DNA of 64,000 bases from assembly GCA_008692225.1 (NCBI GenBank), contig VICG01000013.1, forward strand, positions 806,001 to 870,000. The letters run 5' to 3'. The DNA is from Monilinia fructicola. Its lineage: Eukaryota > Ascomycota > Leotiomycetes > Helotiales > Sclerotiniaceae. Under the pieces are notes generated by a model that had not been told where the DNA came from, did not search any database, and saw only the letters and a list, made by a program, of their open reading frames with translations. Position numbers and translations under genes: made by a program. The stretch's first letter is position 1. Every line of letters starts with the position of its first letter. Of this stretch, positions 12,476 through 23,018 are shown piece after piece.

Positions 12476-14405
12476 ATGTCTGCGAAAGCAATCACCGAGG
12501 CCGACGGAAAGGCAATCGTCAACTACCACCTCACAAGAGCTCCCGTTATCAAGCCATCTCCTCTCCCAAAATCTACCACGCACAACCCTCCTTCAAAGCT
12601 CGCTTCCTTATACTTCCCAGCGGATGCTGAGGTCTCAGCCATTCTCGACCAAGCAGAAACTTCATACCCATGGCTCCTGACCCCAGGCTCCAAATTCGTC
12701 GCAAAGCCTGATCAATTGATCAAGAGACGAGGCAAGAGTGGTCTTCTCGCGTTGAACAAGACATGGGCGGAGGCAAAGGCATGGATTGCCGAGAGAGCAG
12801 GAAAGCCAGTCACAGTTGAAACCACTGTTGGAACTCTCCGTCAATTTTTGGTAGAGCCATTTGTACCACATCCAGACGGAACCGAATACTATATCAACAT
12901 CAACTCCCAAAGAGAGGTATGTGCTATGTTTATGTTTCTGAATAATTCATTCTTGAAGTCGATTTTGTGGAGCTGAATCCCAAAGTCGCACTTTTTTTTT
13001 TTCGAAAAAAAAAAGGAAGAGAGGAGCAAAGAAAAAGACGTCATGGAGGTGAATGTCGAAAAGTAAAGGCTTTGAACTTATTCCAAGTTTCAACCTTTTC
13101 AGTGGGATGCATCAGCTTTTGTTGCTTTTTGTGTTTAGCCATGGCTCGGCATCACGAACGGACGAAAGGAAGCTAAGGAACCGATTCCAACCTTCCCCTG
13201 GTCCACAGCTCTCCTTATCAAATCTCAAGAGCAAGCGAGTTTGAGCCTCGTACATATTGGGAAGTGGCGGTAGACGTCTATACCATTTATGCTTCTTGCA
13301 CTTCTCGCACAACTTGCATAGCATTCATTATACGTGCTTTCATGTTATATTTACACGTGCTAACAATATCTTACATTAGGGTGATTGGATTCTTTTCACA
13401 CACGAGGGAGGTGTTGATGTTGGTGATGTTGATGCAAAGGCCGAAAAATTGTTGATTCCAGTTGATCTCGCCGAATATCCTTCAAATGAAGAAATTGCTT
13501 CAGTTCTCCTCAAGAAGGTTCCACAAGGTGTACACAACGTTCTCGTCGATTTCATCACCAGACTCTACGCTGTCTACGTTGACTGCCAATTCACATACCT
13601 CGAAATCAACCCATTGGTTGTCATTCCTAACGCTGAAGGTACCTCTGCTGAGGTGCATTTCTTGGATTTGGCTGCTAAGCTCGATCAAACTGCCGAGTTT
13701 GAGTGTGGTGTTAAATGGGCCGTAGCACGCTCACCTGCGGCTCTTGGCATGACCGCTGTCAAGTCAACTGATGGAAAGGTCAACATTGATGCTGGCCCAC
13801 CAATGGAGTTCCCAGCTCCTTTCGGTCGTGAATTGAGCAAGGAAGAAGCATACATTGCTGAACTTGATGCAAAGACTGGTGCATCTCTCAAACTTACCGT
13901 TTTGAACGCCAATGGTCGAGTCTGGACTTTGGTTGCTGGTGGTGGTGCTTCTGTCGTTTATGCCGATGCTATCGCCAGTTCTGGATTCGCTGATGAGCTT
14001 GCCAACTATGGTGAATACTCTGGTGCTCCAACAGAAACTCAAACTTTCCACTACGCCCGTACCGTCCTTGACCTCATGCTTCGCTCACCCATCACCCCGG
14101 AAGGCAAGGTTCTTTTCATCGGTGGTGGTATTGCCAACTTCACCAACGTCGCATCCACATTCAAGGGTGTCATTCGTGCCCTGAGAGAAGTGAGCAGCTT
14201 ATTGATTGAGCACAAGGTTCAAATCTGGGTTAGACGTGCTGGACCTAACTACCAAGAAGGATTGAAGAACATCAAGGCAGTTGGACAAGAGTTGAAGCTC
14301 GATATGCACGTTTACGGACCAGATATGCACGTGAGTGGTATCGTTCCATTGGCTCTTATTCCAGGACGTCTTGCAGAGAGCAAGGTCAAGGAGTTCAGTG
14401 GTTAA
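12476..14405 (+). CDS. acl2: ATP-citrate lyase subunit 2 (ATP-grasp/citrate-binding half)
   Basis: Exons 12476-12916 and 13380-14405 encode 488 residues. The intron is long for this window (463 bases), with a GTATGT donor, a GCTAACAAT branch site and a TTACATTAG acceptor. The protein corresponds to the N-terminal part of animal ACLY. It has an ATP-grasp region with IKRRGKSGL, then [34 protein letters not shown]-like [45 protein letters not shown] and the citrate-binding [16 protein letters not shown]. It partners with the product of the divergent gene at 7339-9362 to form the cytosolic enzyme that supplies acetyl-CoA for lipid synthesis and acetylation. The reading frame is intact from start to stop, unlike its partner. 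Length is as expected for the fungal small subunit. Confidence 0.95.
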
Positions 14406-15124
14406 ATGGAGAAGCGATGAGATATGAACATTTTTGAGATTTTTCTTCGAGGGCATTTTGTTTGGCTATTCCAAGCAAAGGTTGCACAATGGCGTACAAA
14501 GCTTGCTTAAGAAATTAACAAATAGATACTCGTAATTGTGACAATTGTTCCAAGGATTTTTTATTTCTCCATGTGATTTGTTGAATTTTGAAGTTTGATT
14601 TTGCATCGAGAAATCATAGCTCTTCGAAATCGAACATGACACCCATGTTTGATTGACACATTTTAATCTCGACGTATGACAAAACACCTTTATGACCTTT
14701 TGCATTGCATTCACCAACACCATGACCTCATCCACCGTCGCCGCCGCTCTACAAAGAATTTTCACGAGCTAAGGTGTAAATCACGTGATGTAACTACCAC
14801 CCATCCCCATCTCCCCATCCCTCCTCCCACGCTCGCGCCAAACGTTCAACACTCCATCAATCAACCTAACCGGTATTCATTCCATGCATGAATATTCATA
14901 CCTCGCGCGTCTTCCGCTTGTTCGTTCATTCATTCATTCATTCTTTCTTTCTTTCTCGATTCATCCGCAACTTCTTTACGGCTTTGTTATATCTATCGGC
15001 CGGATTTCGAAGAGATAGGGGTTTGATTTGTGAGGGGGGGAGAAGAGTGGAGAGGAGAGGAAAGGCAAAGAAAAGAGAGGAAGAGAGAGGAAGGGAGAGG
15101 TGAGGAGAGGGTAAAGATTCAATC
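14406..15124. other. Intergenic, no gene seen
   Basis: This holds the ACL2 3' region and the leader of the next gene. It contains a (CATT)n/(TTTC)n tract at about 14925-14956 and, from 15030, purine-rich AGAGG repeats on the plus strand running into the next start codon. No conserved reading frame was seen. Confidence 0.6.
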
Positions 15125-17531
15125 ATGGGCATGAGTATCCACCACGCCCCAAGGCGAAACGCGCGAAGAGCTCTCGCTCTCGCTCTCGCTGGCGCTGCGA
15201 AACTGAAGTTGGGGCTCGCGCGCGAGAATCGGCGATGTTTCTCGGGGGGGGTGCGCGCTTTGAAGGGAGGTGATGTGGAGGGGGGAGGGGAGGGGAGGTG
15301 GAGGTGGAGGGGGGGAGACGACGCCTCGGCCGTTTCTTGGGAGCACGGTTTTGGTGACGGGGGCGTCGAGCGGGATTGGGAGGGCGGTGGCGGAGAGGTT
15401 TTGGGGGTTGGGTGGGAGGGTGGTGGTGGTTGGGCGGGAGGGGGCGCGGTGGGGGAGGTTTGGGGGGGAGGGCGAGGGTGGAGGTTGTTTGGGGGATGTG
15501 GGGAGAGGGGGTTCTGGGAGGGGAAGTTTGGGAGGGGGAGAGGGAATCGTCATGCGGATGTGGATGTGGTTGCGGGGGTGAGTTGATCTTTTTTCATTTT
15601 CTTTCTCTCTTTCTTTTTCTTTTCCCCTTCTTGCCGTTTTGCATTGGTTTTAGAAAAATAGTGAGGGATGGGGTTTGGGGTTTGGGGTTTGTATCGCGGT
15701 TGTAGCTGTGGTTGTAGTCATGGTTGTGGTTGAGAGGGAAGCAGAAAGCGAAGCAAGATGCAAAGGGGGCAAGAACATGTGATGGTTCGACGATTGGGCT
15801 AGTTCCCACTTATCTATCTCCTCCGAATCTCTTCAAGTGCGAAGATACATCTCACACGACATGATCTCTACATCGGGATTCCCAAGGTCCCATCCCTCCC
15901 CTCCCCACTTTCATCCTCCTCCCCCCAAAACTAACAGCGCACCCCCCACCCCCAGCAACCGACCCCCACCCCCACCCCCCAAATCGACATCCTCATCAAC
16001 GCCGCAGGCCTCACCCACGCCTCCCCCTCTCCTCACCACCACCCCCTCCCTCATCGAACAGATCCTCCAAACGAACCTGACGGGAACGATCTGGGGCTGC
16101 AAAACCATCGGGAAACAGATGTTGCGACGACGAGAGGTGAGTTGAGTTGAGCTTTCTTTTTCTCCCCTTCCGTTATCCCATCTCTCTCTCTATCTATCTC
16201 TCTATCTATCTCTCTCTCTCTCTAACCATCCCATCCCATCCCATCCATCTTTTCTCCCTCCCTCAAAGAATAAAAAATAAAAAATAAAAAAATAAAAATC
16301 TAACCCCCCCCCCCTCTTCCCCCTCCAGGCTGCATAATAAACATCTCCTCCCTCCTCGGCATCAAAGGCGGAAGAGAAAGCGCCGCGTACGCCGCGAGCA
16401 AGGCGGGCGTTTTGGGTATGTTTGTTTGTTTGTTTGTTTCTTTCCTTTCTTCCCCCTATCCTATTCCATCCTATCCTATTCCATCCTATCCTATCCCATC
16501 CCCTTCCCCCCTCCAATCCCATCCCCTCCCATCCCCTCCCATCCCATCCCATCCCATCCCCTCCCATCCCATCCCCTCCCATCCCCTCCCCTCTCATCCC
16601 ATCCCATCCCCTTCCCCCCTCCAATCCAATCCCAACCCCAAACTAACCCTCCCCCCCCCAGGCCTAACCCGCGCCCTCGCAGCCGAGCTGGGCGGCTCAG
16701 GCATCAGGGTAAATGCGATTGTGCCCGGATACATTGAGACGGAGATGACGCGGGGTACGTTTCCCGTTTCCCGTTTCCCGTTTCCCTTTTGCGCTTCTGT
16801 CGTTCTCCTCGTCCTCTCCTTGATAGTCTGTCAAGTCTCTTGCTTTCCACCCTGTGAATTTTCGCGTTGCCGTTTTGCCCTGCGGCTGGCTCTGCGTTGG
16901 ATCTTTGGGGTTTGGCTTTCTTTATCCTTGGGGATGTGATGGATGGATGGATGGAGGATTGTGCATTCATTCTCATAAAGGGGCATGTATGTATGTATAT
17001 GCTGGGTTTTGATTACGTTTTTGATTTTATTTCATTTCATTATTGATGTTGCATCTTTTTATTATTTTGTTCTTCTATTCACCACCTCACCTCAACTCCC
17101 CCAATACTTCCACTTGCCTCCATTCTCATCTTAATCTCCATTGTTGTCTTCATTTATCTTTCCATGTCCATCTTCAAATCTTTCCATTCATTTTATCTCG
17201 AACCCTCAAATCAGCCCCTCTCTCAGATTCCACACCCCCTCTTTCATATTCAAGTAGAATGCGCCCCTCCCCAATCTCAAAACCTATTGTACACAAAAAC
17301 ACATCATACATTTTGCAAAAAGGTAAAGAAAGAAATATGAAAATCCAAACTAATATGAGTACCATGCCATAGCTATGACCGATATCGCGCGCAAAAGAAG
17401 CACTGAACGCCATTCCCCTCTCTCGTTTTGGAGATGCTAGTGAAATAGCCGATGCCGCCGTCTTTTTAGCAACCAATAAATACGCAAACAATTGTGTGCT
17501 CAATCTTGACGGTGGGTTGAGCGCTGTATGA
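15125..17531 (+). CDS. Mitochondrial 3-oxoacyl-ACP reductase-like SDR (OAR1/CBR4-like), frame interrupted several times
   Basis: Best model is five exons: 15125-15577, 15956-16136, 16329-16415, 16662-16754 and 17373-17531. The N-terminus is Arg/Ala/Leu-rich and ends NRRCFSGG, like a mitochondrial presequence. SDR hallmarks follow in order: VTGASSGIGRAVA, ILINAAG, NISSLLG, YAASKAG (the YxxxK pair), RVNAIVPGYIETEMT, and the C-terminal NNCVLNLDGG. The expected role is NADPH-dependent reduction of 3-oxoacyl-ACP in mitochondrial fatty acid synthesis; substrate is inference. Conserved blocks fall in different frames. Runs with one base too many are CCCCC at 16023-16027 and AAAA at 17393-17396. One base is missing at the exon 2/3 junction. 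Two compensating shifts seem to lie in the G-runs of exon 1 (about 15250-15320 and 15430-15460). Exon 1 is extremely G-rich and the introns are C-rich. Sequence error is likelier than decay because the motifs stay intact. The start is uncertain; 15273 is an alternative. Confidence 0.65.
16440..16640. repeat. C-rich ATCCC repeat tract inside an intron
   Basis: The third intron of the reductase gene is largely an irregular array of CCTATCCCATCCC/CCATCCCCTCC units on the coding strand, ending with CTAAC and a C9 tract before the AG. The repeats create apparent Pro/Ser/His reading frames in all three forward frames; these are not genes. Confidence 0.75.
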
Positions 17532-17659
17532 GTATGAGAGGAGGAAATTGTATGGATTATTTGAAGGGGTCTCTTCTGACTTGGTGGAAGATGCATATAT
17601 GAGTTGCAATAAATTTCGACGAGAAATGTAATAAAATGATTTGATTTAAATGCAAGCAT

Positions 17660-20295
17660 CTAATCGTCATCAATCATAATAGCACCATCATTCGCATCAT
17701 CCAGAACAATGATACCATCATTCAGGGCAGCCATCGACATATCATCAGAACCCGAGAGAGTCTTGGATCGTTTTGAAGATGGTGAAACATCAACATCAAG
17801 GGCATCAGATGCTGATCTCTTCTTGACACCATTGACATTGCCATTTTGAAGGGCTTCTCGGGATGGAATTTCGACGTGACCATTTGTATTTGTAGCAGTG
17901 CCCTTTGCTGAGATTGGTGAGGTGGACTCTGGAACGGGTTTCTTGCGTCGAGGGATGGGGGATTCGGAGGTAGCAGTAGTGAGTTCTTCGGCAAGTAGAG
18001 GGGCGGGGGTGGAGGGTCTGAGATTGATGTCAAGGCTCCTGATAGGTGTGTCTTCCATTGTTGTATCACTGCGGGATTGTTAGATGGAGAAGAAAGATGG
18101 AAGGTGAAATCATGAGAGCTCGGGAAGAGACTTACGATTCCTGTACGTTGAGTAGAAGGTTAACTCTGGGACCCTTTGGATTATCATCATCTTCATCGAT
18201 AACGGTTAAGAAAAGTATCACCCTTGATGCCTATACATTACATTAGTCAGGCAACCACACATTCAAGGTAAAACAAGACAAAACAAACATACCGAGTTCA
18301 CTAAGTTTCTTACTCAAGTTCTCCGTCTCCTCGACATCGTAAAGTAGTCCAGTTTCATTATTGACAACGATTTCTTCACCATACCCAAGTTGAAGTTTCA
18401 AGAAACCCTCGACGAGATCATTAAGTGTGGCTCTTGACATATCAACAAGCAAGCGAGTTTGTGCTACACTGCAAACGGGACAATCTGGATTTGGCTCTCG
18501 AAATTTATCGGAGGAAAGAAGTCTTTCTGAAGCAAATGGAGAAAGGAAAATCTATGGTTTATGAGTATATATTCTGGTCATTTTGAACAACTAAAGCAGC
18601 ACATACCTCTTTACTACTCGAATAATCACCCCGCAGAACTTTGAATGATTGCAAAACGCAAAGACCAGCTACAATAGCATTGGTGGTTGCAATAGCTGGA
18701 ATGATGTTACCGGCCATTTGCTTGATGTCAAATCGAGATTTCGTTTCGATGCCAAAAACAATAGACCTTAAGTTAGCGCTTGCAGTGACAAAATCTAAAG
18801 TATCTTCATCATCTTTATCAAACGTAATGATTGGTTCTGCGGAGCCAGCACCATTTGAGACAGCTTTCATTTCTTGTAGTCTTTTGCTTAATCGTTCCAA
18901 ACTACAAAAGTTAGAATTGTTGCCGTGAGATTGAACTGGTGAATTACTTACCTATCTTTGAAGACGATGAGATTCTCATGTAGGTTCCAAACGCGTTGAT
19001 CATCTTTGAGTACAGCTGCCTTTATTGCCTCGTCATTTCCTACTTCTGCATTGAGGGTCGCATAATCTAAAGCCTCAGGCGATCGTCTGGATTTCCACAT
19101 ATCCTCCATAGATCTCAAACGAATGATATCGTCCTTGTAGACCTTATCGAAGAGTAATTGAGGAAAGGTATCAGTACCCATCGATTCCTTAATCTTCTTC
19201 AAAGCTTGAGACTCCAACCGCAGCTTTTCAATCTCCTTGGCTGCTCAGTGTCAGCGAGGCACTTCAATAAAGTGTGGGCCAACAAACCATTCTCTGAATC
19301 TTCTGAATGATCCATCTCTGCCGATTCATCCTCACTAGTACCAAATACCTCACTTCATCCAATTAGTAAAGGTTTATTCCGGTCTACCAGGCCAAACATA
19401 CCTCAATAAATAACTCTTCCCCCAAACTATGCAATGAATCGGCTGACTTGGAGTACTTCGAATAGTGCAAACCGGGAAACTTTTTGGCGTCTCCTTTGTC
19501 GTGCAATCATAACATGCCGTCTTTCCCTTCTTAATAACCTGAACCTGACCATTGAAACCAGTCGTGCCCGACTCAATTAAAGGTATGTCGGCGGCCAAAC
19601 ACATCTTGTTCACATGTCTCCTCGCTTCAAGATTATCCAGCGCATTGAAAACCACGGTAAATCCCTTGAACCAATCCACATTAAACTGTGAATCCTTAAT
19701 GTTCGCATGATGTGCCTCTAGCTTTACTTTCGGGTTGAACTTATGCGCCGCATCTTTCGCAACCTGTACACCTCCGCATCAGTCCACATTCGCGTCTGCC
19801 ACACACATGAAACCTACCAAAGCCTTGGATTTCTTGATATGTTCATGACGAAACAGGAATTGTCGATTTAAGTTGCTGAGATCGATGGTATCCAGGTCCA
19901 CGATGTGGATTTCACCAAAACCAGCCAGGACCAAATTCTTCAGTAATTCGCATCCGATTCCTCCAGCTCCAACCATCAATATGCGTGCCTATTTGAAAAG
20001 CTTAGTGGCTAAATTCCTTCTCAATGGGTGGTTCGCGGAAGTAGGTGATTCACAGAATCAGGCTCTTGGAACAAACGCAACTCCAACAATATGGGATATA
20101 TATTTCTGCAAATCGAGAAGTAGATAGTAGGAGACTTCAATCCGATAAAAATGACCATAAAATATAAACAAATCAACAGTAGAAGGAATGCGAGCTCTTC
20201 GTAAACATAACGCTGTGAACATGTGCGCTTACCTCCTTGACCATGAGATTCAAAGGCTTTCCCAGTGACTGCGTGTTGAATTGATCGCGCGCCAT
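17660..20295 (-). CDS. uba2: SUMO-activating enzyme subunit UBA2, one-base frameshift in sequence
   Basis: Nine exons, minus strand: 20295-20233, 19988-19818, 19763-19402, 19352-19288, 19240-18952, 18901-18607, 18551-18293, 18230-18136, 18068-17660. Together they give about 668 residues. The protein is the catalytic half of the SUMO E1: it adenylates SUMO and holds it as a thioester for transfer to Ubc9 in the nucleus. Visible features are the nucleotide-binding [30 protein letters not shown], the catalytic Cys near residue 177 in [10 protein letters not shown], Zn ligands CYDC and CPVC, the ubiquitin-fold region, and an acidic tail with KKR-type basic stretches (likely nuclear localisation). 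In the eighth exon [11 protein letters not shown] needs one base fewer than present: plus-strand GGTTAAG at 18204-18210 should read GGTAAG. The exon sum is 2008, one over a multiple of three. Donor GTTTGT at 19287 is atypical but keeps frame. Confidence 0.93.
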
Positions 20296-21468
20296 GTTGA
20301 TCATCATGCTTAGACGATATGCGACAGCGCAAAGTGTTGATTGGCAAGCAGGATAAAGGTTGAGTTTGATTCCAGATAGAAAGATCAAGGCTAATCTTTT
20401 GCCTATTAGATGGATGGTTCCTGAGGTTTTTTGCATGTATTTCCAAAGTTGATGAAGCTAAGACTTGTATGGGCGTGGGTGGGTGGGTAGGTAATCAAGG
20501 GAATCAAGGGAATCAGAGTAGTCAGGGTAATCAATCAACCTTACCTAGAATATCGTAAGGTGGTAGCTGGAGATATTCTTTTACATTTCCCAGGTTTACT
20601 TGGACCTTTGACCTTTCACCTCTGGAATAATAATTAGTAAATCCATTCCGCGATCGCGTTGATACAAGTGGGAATGGGGAAAACGCGGTTGATTAGATAA
20701 GCGAGCTCTTATCGATTTGACGATTGTCTGTGCGGAGGTTTTTATTTTGATTGTTTTTATACTTTTTATCATTGTGCCATATGCCTTGTAGGTTGTGCCC
20801 TCTGCCTTACGGTTTCAAGGTTCTTTGTCTTTTTCCTCTTTTGGAATGCTCGATAGCTTCAAGGGTGATAGCTTGATATCTACCTGGATACCTGGGTCGG
20901 TATCTTGATAGATCATTAATACAGTAGGAGAGAAGTTTTTGGCAGAGGCCAAGGGGCGGCTACTTGTTATTTGCCGGTGGCTTGTCAAACTGAAGTCTAA
21001 GACGAGTTACCTGCCTAGGTATACCTCGCTGGAGTACAGTGGAAACATGGAAAACAGCTGGAGATCAATATGGGTTCATTATTACCTAGATAGGTTAGAT
21101 CTTATTGATAATATAATTAAATTGATAGAAAAAGAACCTTGGAACTTACCTACCTAGGTAGGTATTTCAAATCTCAAAACTGCTAGGCACATACATGTAC
21201 CTACCACCTACGCATACTGGCTAAATCGTTCCTGCCTCCAATTATCTATCATATGCATCCCCACACTTCATTTCCATAAGGACGAATTTTATACCCCGCC
21301 GACTTGTATTGTGATCTTACTTCTTAGTTACAGGTCGCATAACCCCTCCATACAAAAACACAACATCATAACCAAACCATTGGATCCCCAATCCCCAATC
21401 CCCAATCATCAATCATCAATACCCATCCCTCACCCACCAACCACCAATCACCAATCACCAATCCAAGC
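20296..21468. promoter_or_regulatory. Divergent promoter region, UBA2 / queuosine salvage gene
   Basis: This 1.2-kb stretch lies between two divergent genes and has no conserved reading frame. It contains a cluster of ACCTAGG-type words: GCCTAGGTATACC near 21015, TACCTAGATAGG near 21083, the palindrome CCTACCTAGGTAGG near 21149, and TACCTACCACC near 21199. A (CCCCAATC)n/(ATCACCA)n tract at 21385-21465 immediately precedes the start codon of the plus-strand gene. Confidence 0.5.
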
Positions 21469-22655
21469 ATGTCCGATGATGAAGCCGACCCAGAACTCCT
21501 CGAGCTCCTCCGTCAACATCTCACCAAACCGACCTCTCCCTCCATCCCCGAAACCCGCGTCCTCGAAAGCGCAGAATACGTCTACAACAACTCCATCGAC
21601 GTAGCCTTAGACATGGCCTCGACCAAAGCCGCCGCCGCCTCCATCTACTCCCAAATGCAAAAAAAGTCCTACTCGACCAAAACATGGTCATCACATGACC
21701 TACACCCACAATCCAAAGACGAGCGTACCGTGAACTTCATCTTCACCATGGACTTGCTGAACTTTTCCTTCTGGAGTCTCCAAGACGAAGACGAGCGCTT
21801 TGCCGTTGAGTATCGAGGGAAAAAATGGACGGGCTACTGGAGTCTGGTTGCGGCGCTGCAGCGAGGTCTGGAAGAGGGATATCCCATCACCAGCTCCGAT
21901 TACTGGCAAAACGAAGAGGAACTCACCGAGGAAGTCTTTGCGCATGTATTTCGATCGTGCACGGCGGAGCCCATGCCGCTGCTCTCAACGCGGCTTGCAC
22001 TACTCCGCGAAGCGGGGACGATCCTCTATGAGAAATATGACTGCTCTTTTGCCAACTGCATCAAAGAGTCCAACCACTCTGCCGCGGCGCTCGTGAATCT
22101 TCTCGCGGCTTCGTTTCCGTGTTTCAACGATGTGGTTTCGTTTGAGAAACGCAAGGAAGTGCGATTGTTGAAGCGTGCACAAATCTGTGTGGCGGATTTA
22201 TGGGCGGCGTTTGAAGGAGAAGGTTGGGGGGAATTTCATGATATCGATAAGCTTACCATGTTTGCCGATTATCGAATCCCGCAACTACTGAATACGCTGG
22301 GGTGTTTATGGTATGCGCCGGCTTTGGAGAGTAAGATTAGGAAAGGTGAGGTGATCGAGAGTGGACATAGTTGGGAGGTGCAGTTGAGAGGTAAAGTCCA
22401 TTTCATGTTTGATCATCCCAGGGATTCGTGCTCATGAGACTTGGAGAATGAGAATGCTAATTTCATTCCACGGGATTGATAGGTTGTAGTATTTGGTGTG
22501 TAGAGCTGATCCGAAGAGAGATATTGAAGAACCACCCCGAGGCAGAAGTAAATGCCATTTTGATTGATTTTTTCTTGTATGACACGATGAAGGAAAGGGA
22601 ATTGGAGGGAAAGGATGAGATACCCCATCATAGAACGAGAAGTATATGGTATTAA
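21469..22655 (+). CDS. Queuosine 5'-phosphate N-glycosylase (Q salvage protein family)
   Basis: Exons 21469-22390 and 22483-22655 encode 364 residues. The intron has a GTAAAG donor, a GCTAAT branch site and a GATAG acceptor. The protein matches the former DUF2419 family, now known as queuosine 5'-phosphate hydrolase (QNG1), which frees queuine from the nucleotide so that eukaryotes can reuse it for tRNA modification. Family landmarks are DLLNFSFWS near residue 100, then RFAVEYRGKKWTGYWSLVAAL, GYPITSSDYW, MPLLSTRL, FADYRIPQLLNTLG and, across the splice, the C-terminal ELIRREI and IDFFLYD blocks. Without the splice the frame would stop after SCS, losing the conserved end. The frame is intact throughout. 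Fungi cannot make queuine, so the substrate must come from outside or from turnover. Confidence 0.92.
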
Positions 22656-23018
22656 GTAACGAAGCTTATATAGAGCACTATGCAAAGCAGAATCAAGACG
22701 CTTTTGGCGGAACAATCCAAATATCAATAAAGATATATCGCCAGAACTTTCATTCGTTAAATATGGTGGAGATGTCTTTGTACAGATCTTATATTTTCCT
22801 ATCTTTTACACATATACAGAAGTTTACCGTGCCCTGGTTCATGTGATGCACCTGTATGCCAGGACCTTTGGTCACCATCTTCATTCATAAACTCCAAAAC
22901 GCCCTTTCGTGCAGATATACCAATCCTATTTTATATCTATCACCAACGCCGCACTATGCAGGTATCTCACTCACAAATACACACATGAAAATATCTTGAT
23001 CCCAACAACATCCTTCCA
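22656..23018. other. Convergent intergenic region, nothing seen
   Basis: This separates the stop codons of two convergent genes. It is AT-rich and should hold both 3' untranslated regions. No separate gene was seen. Confidence 0.6.

Noticed and set aside
16412..16939. 175-codon Pro/Ser/His-rich plus-strand frame
   Set aside because: It consists of a C-rich intron tract plus one exon of the reductase in frame. The repeats are open in all three frames.
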